From a bacterium (GTDB taxonomy: Bacteria; Patescibacteriota; Minisyncoccia; UBA6257; 2-01-FULL-56-20): a stretch of DNA of 24,634 nucleotides. Numbering within the stretch: position 1 is the first letter of the stretch; every line of letters starts with the position of its first letter. Of the stretch, positions 19,658 through 24,634 are shown piece by piece. The stretch covers positions 1 to 24,634 of the forward strand of contig JAKAGE010000003.1 in the NCBI GenBank assembly GCA_021817655.1, read 5' to 3'. Under the pieces are notes generated by a model. The model was not told where the DNA came from. It ran no database searches and saw nothing but the letters and a program-made list of their open reading frames with translations. Both the position numbers and the translations under genes were made by a program.

Positions 19658-22600
19658 TCAGATGACGATATTCACCAGTTTCTTTTCCACGTATACGACG
19701 CGCTTCGGCGCGGCACCCCCGAGTGCGGCCGTTATCTTCATATTAGCAAGCGCCAGCGCTTTTGCATCCTCCGCCGTTATGCCCGCGTCCGCTTCGACGG
19801 CATCCTTCGTGCGGGAGTTCACCTGCAGCACGAGCCGGATCTTCTCCGCCGCGACGAGCGCCGGATCGTATTCCGGCCACGGCGCAAAGTCGAGATACGT
19901 GCCATTCCCCATCCGCGACCACAACTCCTGCGCCATGTGCGGCGCAAAAGGATGGATGATCTTCACAAGATCCGCAAAATCGGCCAATGCGAGCGGCGCA
20001 GCAGCATTCGCCTCGAGCTCGTTCAGCATGATCATGAGCGCCGAGATCGCCGTATTGAACTTGAACGCCGGGATATCCTCCCCCACCTTTTTGATCGCAC
20101 GATGGAGCGCGCGCTTCGCGCCCGGATCGCTCGCCGGCATCTTCTTTTCGATCGCGCCTTCAGCATACCGCCACAGCCGCTTCAGGAACCGCTCCACGCC
20201 CTGGATGCCCTTCGGGTCCCACGGCGTGGAATCAGGAAACGGCCCCATAAACATGAGGTAAAGCCGCGTCGCATCCGCGCCGTACTGTCCGACGATCTCG
20301 TCCGGATTCACCACATTGCCTTTGCTCTTGGACATCTTCGCGCCGTCAGCGCCCATGATGAGCCCTTGGTGGCGCAGCGTGGTGAACGGCTCGGTGAAGT
20401 CGATCGATCCTTCGTCATGTAAAAATTTCGTAATGAACCGCGAGTAAAGCAGATGTAACACCGTGTGCTCCGCGCCGATCACGTAAAGGTCGACCGGCAT
20501 CCAATGCGCCACTTTGTCCTTATCAAAAATGGCCGCGGCGTTATGCGGGTCGGGATAGCGCAAAAAGTACCACGACGAGTCGACGAACGTGTCGAGCGTC
20601 TCCGGATCGCGCTTGGCGTCGGCGCCGCACTGCGGACATTTTACATTGATATATTCCGGGGAGCTCGCGAGCGGCGGCATGCCCTGCGGACGGTAGTTCT
20701 CAAGCGGCGGCAAAACGACGGGTAGATCTGCGTCCGGCACCGGCACGATGCCGTCGCCGCGCCCGGCCGCTTTGCAGGCATCGCAGTGCACCATCGGGAT
20801 CGGCACGCCCCAGTAGCGCTGGCGCGACACGGACCAGTCGCGCAGCTTGTACTGCGTCTTCATGGTCCCGCCGACCATCTCGACCATCTTCCGTTTCGCC
20901 GTCCCGGAATCCATCCCGGTAAGATCGCCCGACGCGGTCAATACCCCAGGCCCGGTATAGAGCTGCGGTCCGCCGAGAAACTCCCGCCAGGCGAACCGAT
21001 GCGCCTCCGGAGAAAGGAACCGGTCCATTTCATCGGGAGTGAGCCATTTGACCTCGTGGATCCCCTGCTCCTCTTCCGAGATCTCGCGGCGGGCATCGTC
21101 CTGAAGCTCGAAATACAGCACGTCAAAATGCGCCAGCCGATTCACCTGTTTCGGAATATGGAAGAACTGCGAATGCACGCGGCCCAGCTTCTTCAGGAAT
21201 TTCGGGTGGAGATATCCCGTCTCTTCCAAAATTTCCTGCACGGCACCTTCCTCGGCCGTTTGCCCGTTCTCCGGACCGCCGGTGATGAGCGTCTGCCAAT
21301 CCACTTTCTTCCACTGAAGGCCGATGTATTTTTCTTCCGACCAGTGCTTCACGATCGCCATGATCGCGTTCCGCTCCACCATCGGCACCCCTTCTTTCAC
21401 CGCACCCTCGGCGGACGTATCGGTGAAGAGCGGCTCGATCACGGTCCGGACCGGCAGGCCGAACTTCTTCGCGAAATCCCCGTCGCGCTCGTCGTGCGCG
21501 GGTACGGCCATGATCGCGCCCGTGCCATACGAACCGAGCACGTAATCCGCGATCCAGATCGGGATCTCTTCGCCCGTCGCGGGGTTCACCGCGCGGACGC
21601 CTTTCAGTTCCACGCCCGTCTTTTCCTTTGCCTCCTCCTGCCGCATGCGTTCCGTCTTGTGCGATGCCGCCTCGGCATATGCCGTTACCTCATCGAGGTT
21701 ATCGATCGCACCCCGCGTGATGCATGCGCTGACGAACGGGTGCTCCGGCGCGAGCACAAGATAGGTGGCGCCGAACAGCGTGTCCGGCCGCGTGGTGAAC
21801 ACTTTGATCGACGGCGTGAGGAGGCGCTTCACCGCATCCACGATCGGGGCGAGCTCGCGCATTTCCTCTTCTTCCGTTTCTTCCGCTGGATACTTCCCGG
21901 TCGGCTTCGGGATGTACAGTCCGCGCAGGGGCAACGTCGGATCGAATTCGCCGCGGCGCTCGGCGGTCAGCGTGACCGGACGCACCGCATCCTCGCATAC
22001 GACCGCTTTCTCCGGCGTGACAAAGCAAAGCGTCTGCCGCCATTCGGCATCCGCTTTCCCGCCGTGCTTGGCCGCGATCGCTTGGTAATATTCCTGCATA
22101 CGCGCGGCGACCTCCTCGACGGTCAGCGTTTTCTCGTCCACGCCGCCGAGCGCATTGCGCTTGACGGTGACAGGGTCAAGATTCTCCTCGCCGGCGATGA
22201 AAAATCCCGTATCGTCCGCAAGCACCGGCAGATCGGTCAGCGCCGCGAGCGCGCGTGCTTTTTTCTGCGCGTTCGCCGAGGCCGTGCCGCCGTCTTCAAC
22301 AACATCAAAATCCTTCACGCCGATATCAGCCGGCATTTTCAGCGTGACCGGCAAGCCCGTTGCCGCGATCAGCTTTTTCATCCGTTCGAACTTTCCGCGG
22401 TTGTTCGTGGCGAAGACGATGTCCATCCACGGCGTCGGCCAGTTCAGCGCGAACCGAAGTTCCGCGCCCTCGCTCTTGCCGATCCAATCCTCCTGCCGCT
22501 TGATCGTGGCCTCGGGCCAGTCAAGGCCTTTCAAATCGCCAAGCAACCGCTCCGCATAATCGGTGATCCGCAGGAACCACTGCTCCATCTCCCGCTCCTC

Positions 22601-23152
22601 GATCTCCGTACCGCACCGCTCGCATGCGCCGTTCACGACCTGCTCGTTGGCGAGTACGGTCTGATCCTTCGGGCACCAGTTCACCTTCGCTGACGCGCGA
22701 TACGCAAGGCCGCGCCGGTAAAGCTGGATGAACAGCCACTGCGTCCACTTATAATACTCGGGCGACGCGGTGTCGATCTCACGGTCCCAGTCGTACGAGA
22801 ACCCGAACATCTGCACCTGGCGGCGGAAATTATCGGTGTTCTCGCGCGCGACCTCATGCGGGTCGCGCCCCACTTTGATCGCGTAATTTTCCGTCGGAAG
22901 GCCGAACGCGTCCCACCCCATCGTGTACAGCACGTTCTTGCCGTGCATGCGCATGAATCGTGCGTGGATGTCCTCGGCGGTGTATCCCTTCGGATGGCCC
23001 ATGTGCAGGCCGGCCGCGGACGGATACGGGAAGGTCTCGAGCTGGTAATACTTCTCACGCCCGGGCGCGTCGTTGGCGACCTTAAAGACCTTCTCGTCGA
23101 GCCATTTCTTGTTCCATTTTTCTTCGATGGATTTCGGATCGTACGGGGTCAT
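19658..23152 (-). CDS. leuS: Leucyl-tRNA synthetase with inserted HAM1-like and Nudix domains, 1164 aa
   Basis: Class I synthetase that charges tRNA-Leu. HIGH motif HMGH at 50-53, zinc-type Cys pairs near 160 and 177-180, editing-domain threonine-rich loop VFTTRPDTLFGATY (451-464), editing Asp in PAHDERDGDF (551-560), RQRYWGVPIP (778-787), and KMSKS at 939-943. A normal bacterial LeuRS has about 800-870 aa. Two extra domains explain the excess. Insert 1 (about 241-435) begins MDIVFATNNRGKFERMKKLI and has VLADDTGFFI, as in HAM1/RdgB-type NTP pyrophosphatases. Insert 2 (about 590-728) has a Nudix box GGPENGQTAEEGAVQEILEE-TG. They sit at the entry and near the exit of the editing domain. Frame is continuous, so this is not an assembly join of genes. 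A TAGAAT box ends 15 nt before ATG 23152. Confidence 0.95.
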   Translation of the reverse strand: MTPYDPKSIEEKWNKKWLDEKVFKVANDAPGREKYYQLETFPYPSAAGLHMGHPKGYTAEDIHARFMRMHGKNVLYTMGWDAFGLPTENYAIKVGRDPHEVARENTDNFRRQVQMFGFSYDWDREIDTASPEYYKWTQWLFIQLYRRGLAYRASAKVNWCPKDQTVLANEQVVNGACERCGTEIEEREMEQWFLRITDYAERLLGDLKGLDWPEATIKRQEDWIGKSEGAELRFALNWPTPWMDIVFATNNRGKFERMKKLIAATGLPVTLKMPADIGVKDFDVVEDGGTASANAQKKARALAALTDLPVLADDTGFFIAGEENLDPVTVKRNALGGVDEKTLTVEEVAARMQEYYQAIAAKHGGKADAEWRQTLCFVTPEKAVVCEDAVRPVTLTAERRGEFDPTLPLRGLYIPKPTGKYPAEETEEEEMRELAPIVDAVKRLLTPSIKVFTTRPDTLFGATYLVLAPEHPFVSACITRGAIDNLDEVTAYAEAASHKTERMRQEEAKEKTGVELKGVRAVNPATGEEIPIWIADYVLGSYGTGAIMAVPAHDERDGDFAKKFGLPVRTVIEPLFTDTSAEGAVKEGVPMVERNAIMAIVKHWSEEKYIGLQWKKVDWQTLITGGPENGQTAEEGAVQEILEETGYLHPKFLKKLGRVHSQFFHIPKQVNRLAHFDVLYFELQDDARREISEEEQGIHEVKWLTPDEMDRFLSPEAHRFAWREFLGGPQLYTGPGVLTASGDLTGMDSGTAKRKMVEMVGGTMKTQYKLRDWSVSRQRYWGVPIPMVHCDACKAAGRGDGIVPVPDADLPVVLPPLENYRPQGMPPLASSPEYINVKCPQCGADAKRDPETLDTFVDSSWYFLRYPDPHNAAAIFDKDKVAHWMPVDLYVIGAEHTVLHLLYSRFITKFLHDEGSIDFTEPFTTLRHQGLIMGADGAKMSKSKGNVVNPDEIVGQYGADATRLYLMFMGPFPDSTPWDPKGIQGVERFLKRLWRYAEGAIEKKMPASDPGAKRALHRAIKKVGEDIPAFKFNTAISALMIMLNELEANAAAPLALADFADLVKIIHPFAPHMAQELWSRMGNGTYLDFAPWPEYDPALVAAEKIRLVLQVNSRTKDAVEADAGITAEDAKALALANMKITAALGGAAPKRVVYVEKKLVNIVI

Positions 23153-23202
23153 GGGCGGAGATACCTCATTCTAGCCCGAAAAACCGATGTTTTCAACGCA
23201 GT

Positions 23203-23799
23203 TCAGCATATAAACGGCACCAGCGCTTTCGTATGCTTTTTGTACTCCGGATACTGGTCCGGGAAGAGCTGCGCCATGAACCGTTCTTCCACCGGAATGC
23301 GCGCGGCAAAAACGATGGCGGCGGCGGCGAATACAACGAGCCAGAACAATCCATCCACGAACGCGGTGCCAAGGAGCGCCGTGATGACGCCCGTGTAGAT
23401 TGGATGGCGCACGAAGCGGTATGGGCCGGAGGTGACGAGCTCATGCCCTTCTTTGATGGACGGCGTCCCGCTCCAGTTCCGTCCGAGGTGCACGCGCGCC
23501 CAGATGGCGAACATGATCCCCGCAAGCGTGAGCACGACGCCCAGCGCAACGAGCCACTGCATGCCCGGGATAAGCGCCGCGCCTCCCGGATAAATGCCTT
23601 TCGAGCGTATCGACGCCCAGAGGCCCGTCATCTGGAATCCCCAAATGATCGCGATAAGGAAAAGGGTGCGGATCAGGAACCAGCGCTTCCATGAATCGGA
23701 ACGGGCCATGTTCTTCTTCGCGCCGAACGCGGAGACCATCCAGTACAGAATGATGGCGATCCACGCAATGGAGACGATGGCGTCCGCGATTTTGGTCAT
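23203..23799 (-). CDS. Isoprenylcysteine carboxyl methyltransferase-like membrane protein, 198 aa
   Basis: Integral membrane methyltransferase of the ICMT/PEMT-like group. Hydrophobic helices lie near 5-24, 42-58, 77-100 and 137-165. The SAM-binding signature is GPYRFVRHPIYTGVI (about 124-138), followed after a helix by ARIPVEERFMAQLFPDQYPE and YKKHTKALVP, the conserved C-terminal Glu-Glu and Tyr pattern of the family. Bacterial members methylate small isoprenoid, lipid or thiol substrates, mostly unassigned. It follows tatD by 24 nt and precedes leuS by 50 nt on the same strand. No Shine-Dalgarno is obvious. Confidence 0.84.
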   Translation of the reverse strand: MTKIADAIVSIAWIAIILYWMVSAFGAKKNMARSDSWKRWFLIRTLFLIAIIWGFQMTGLWASIRSKGIYPGGAALIPGMQWLVALGVVLTLAGIMFAIWARVHLGRNWSGTPSIKEGHELVTSGPYRFVRHPIYTGVITALLGTAFVDGLFWLVVFAAAAIVFAARIPVEERFMAQLFPDQYPEYKKHTKALVPFIC

Positions 23800-23823
23800 G
23801 ATCCGCTATCTATTTATGTTATG

Positions 23824-24634
23824 CTATACCGCCTCCGACAGCTTGAATATTCTTTTTGCGTTCTCCCAGATCCGCGCCTTCATCTCGTCCGCGGACATGC
23901 CCTTCAGCTCCGCGAGTCGCGCGACGGCGTGCACGACATATGCCGGCTCGTTGCGCTTGCCGCGATACGCCGCGGGCGCCAGGTACGGCGCGTCGGTTTC
24001 GGACAGCAGCCGCTCGGGTGAGATCAACCGGATCGCCTCGTCGTACGCGCCGCTCGTTTGCCCCTTGCGCGGCGGGAATGTGATCGCGCCGCCGAACGTG
24101 AACGAGAATCCCATGTCGGCGAGGCGCCGCGCGTCGTCCGGCGTGCCGGTAAAAAAGTGCACGATGCCGGGCGGAAGGTCAGCCGCATGCGGCTTCAAAA
24201 AATCGATCAGCTCATCGAACGCGTCGCGGCAGTGGATCATGAGCGGCTTGCCGGTTTCCTTTGAAAGGTCGATCTGCCCGAGGAACGCATCCTTCTGCCG
24301 TGCGATCTGGTCCTCGCGCGGCTCGTCGCCGTTGAAGTGAAAATAATCGAGGCCGCACTCCCCGATCGCGACCGTCCGCGGATCGCGCACGAGTTCGCGA
24401 TAGAAGTCGATATTGAACCGTTCGCCCCGGGAGATGGACTCTTTTGCTCCCTCTGCGCCGTCCGGATCGCCCAGCTCGTCCGCATCGTGGTGCGACCGGC
24501 TCGTATGGATCGGATGGAGCCCGACCGCGGCGTACATCATGCCTCCCGGATGTTTGGCGGCAAGCTCCACTGCCGCGCGCGACGTGTCCATCTGGGTGCC
24601 GACGTTCACCATGACGACGTCCGCCGCGAGCGCG
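23824..24634 (-). CDS. tatD: TatD-family metal-dependent deoxyribonuclease, 5' end beyond window
   Basis: TIM-barrel hydrolase of the TatD DNase group. Visible motifs: VGLHPIHTS, AIGECGLDYF (metal-binding Glu), PLMIHCRD (metal-binding His), GIVHFFTGT (His), and LLSETDAPYLAP (catalytic Asp). The N-terminal HxH metal motif lies beyond the right edge; the frame runs open through the last base with ALAADVVMVNVGTQMDTSR, so ATG 24612 is internal. An insert of charged residues (about 40-60 after that Met) lies between the first barrel strands. Members degrade DNA from 3' ends and aid DNA repair. The ICMT-like gene follows by 24 nt. Confidence 0.92.
   Translation of the reverse strand, partial: ALAADVVMVNVGTQMDTSRAAVELAAKHPGGMMYAAVGLHPIHTSRSHHDADELGDPDGAEGAKESISRGERFNIDFYRELVRDPRTVAIGECGLDYFHFNGDEPREDQIARQKDAFLGQIDLSKETGKPLMIHCRDAFDELIDFLKPHAADLPPGIVHFFTGTPDDARRLADMGFSFTFGGAITFPPRKGQTSGAYDEAIRLISPERLLSETDAPYLAPAAYRGKRNEPAYVVHAVARLAELKGMSADEMKARIWENAKRIFKLSEAV

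Noticed and set aside
20786..22693. 635-codon plus-strand open frame antisense to leuS
   Set aside because: Arg/His-rich translation with no domain; it is the mirror of G+C-rich codon use in leuS, whose motifs are unmistakable.

Overview
The window reads as a piece of a Patescibacteria (CPR) genome, most likely a fairly G+C-rich Parcubacteria-type lineage. I infer this from the many small orphan Cys-pair proteins, the secreted or anchored surface proteins with low-complexity linkers, the sunset-domain protein, the HtrA-like protease, tRNA genes without an encoded CCA end, and genes whose start codon lies only 6-9 nt from a -10 box. UGA is an ordinary stop here: prfB encodes an SPF-type RF2 and has its own autoregulatory frameshift site. 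No database search was possible; family names come from motifs read directly.

Left chromosomal flank (1-4206). Minus strand: a zinc-ribbon mini-gene, then prfB (+1 programmed frameshift), then ftsE (cut by the left edge). Next come tRNA-Thr(CGU), a plus-strand anchored beta-propeller protein, tRNA-Ser(CGA), a 79-aa Cys-rich protein, tRNA-Arg(CCU) with its terminator, a T-arm remnant of a lost tRNA, and the plus-strand pair tRNA-Ala(GGC) and tRNA-Ser(UGA).

Integrated element (about 4207-13030, ~8.8 kb, visibly lower G+C). It sits at the 3' end of tRNA-Ser(UGA). On its left is a minus-strand run: a 239-aa unknown, a 70-codon gene broken by TGA, a winged-helix-like protein, and a large serine integrase. 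Its cargo is a structured RNA with a terminator/antiterminator switch, two secreted proteins, a membrane-anchored Mrr-type nuclease, an anchored sunset/DUF3761-like protein, two divergent HEPN-like proteins, and a zinc-ribbon protein. The integrase frame has no stop of its own at the left end and runs antisense through two tRNA genes. An in-frame 34-residue tail ending in TAA lies at the opposite end of the element. Joining the two ends at either short shared sequence (CCGCA or GAATAT) rebuilds a 606-608 aa integrase. The attachment site therefore appears to lie inside the integrase gene, so integration swaps its C-terminus.

Right chromosomal flank (13031-24634). Minus strand: an HTH protein with a 31-bp palindrome upstream, translationally coupled to a surface protein. 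Plus strand: a DoxX-like membrane protein, a SpoU rRNA methyltransferase, an RlmI-like methyltransferase, and an HtrA-like PDZ protease without a visible export signal. Minus strand again: two small Cys-rich proteins, a lamin-tail-like surface protein, a 1164-aa leucyl-tRNA synthetase with a HAM1/ITPase-like domain and a Nudix domain inserted around its editing domain, an isoprenylcysteine-methyltransferase-like membrane protein, and TatD (cut by the right edge).

The strongest leads are the split integrase, the double-insert LeuRS, and the structured RNA at 7604-7784.
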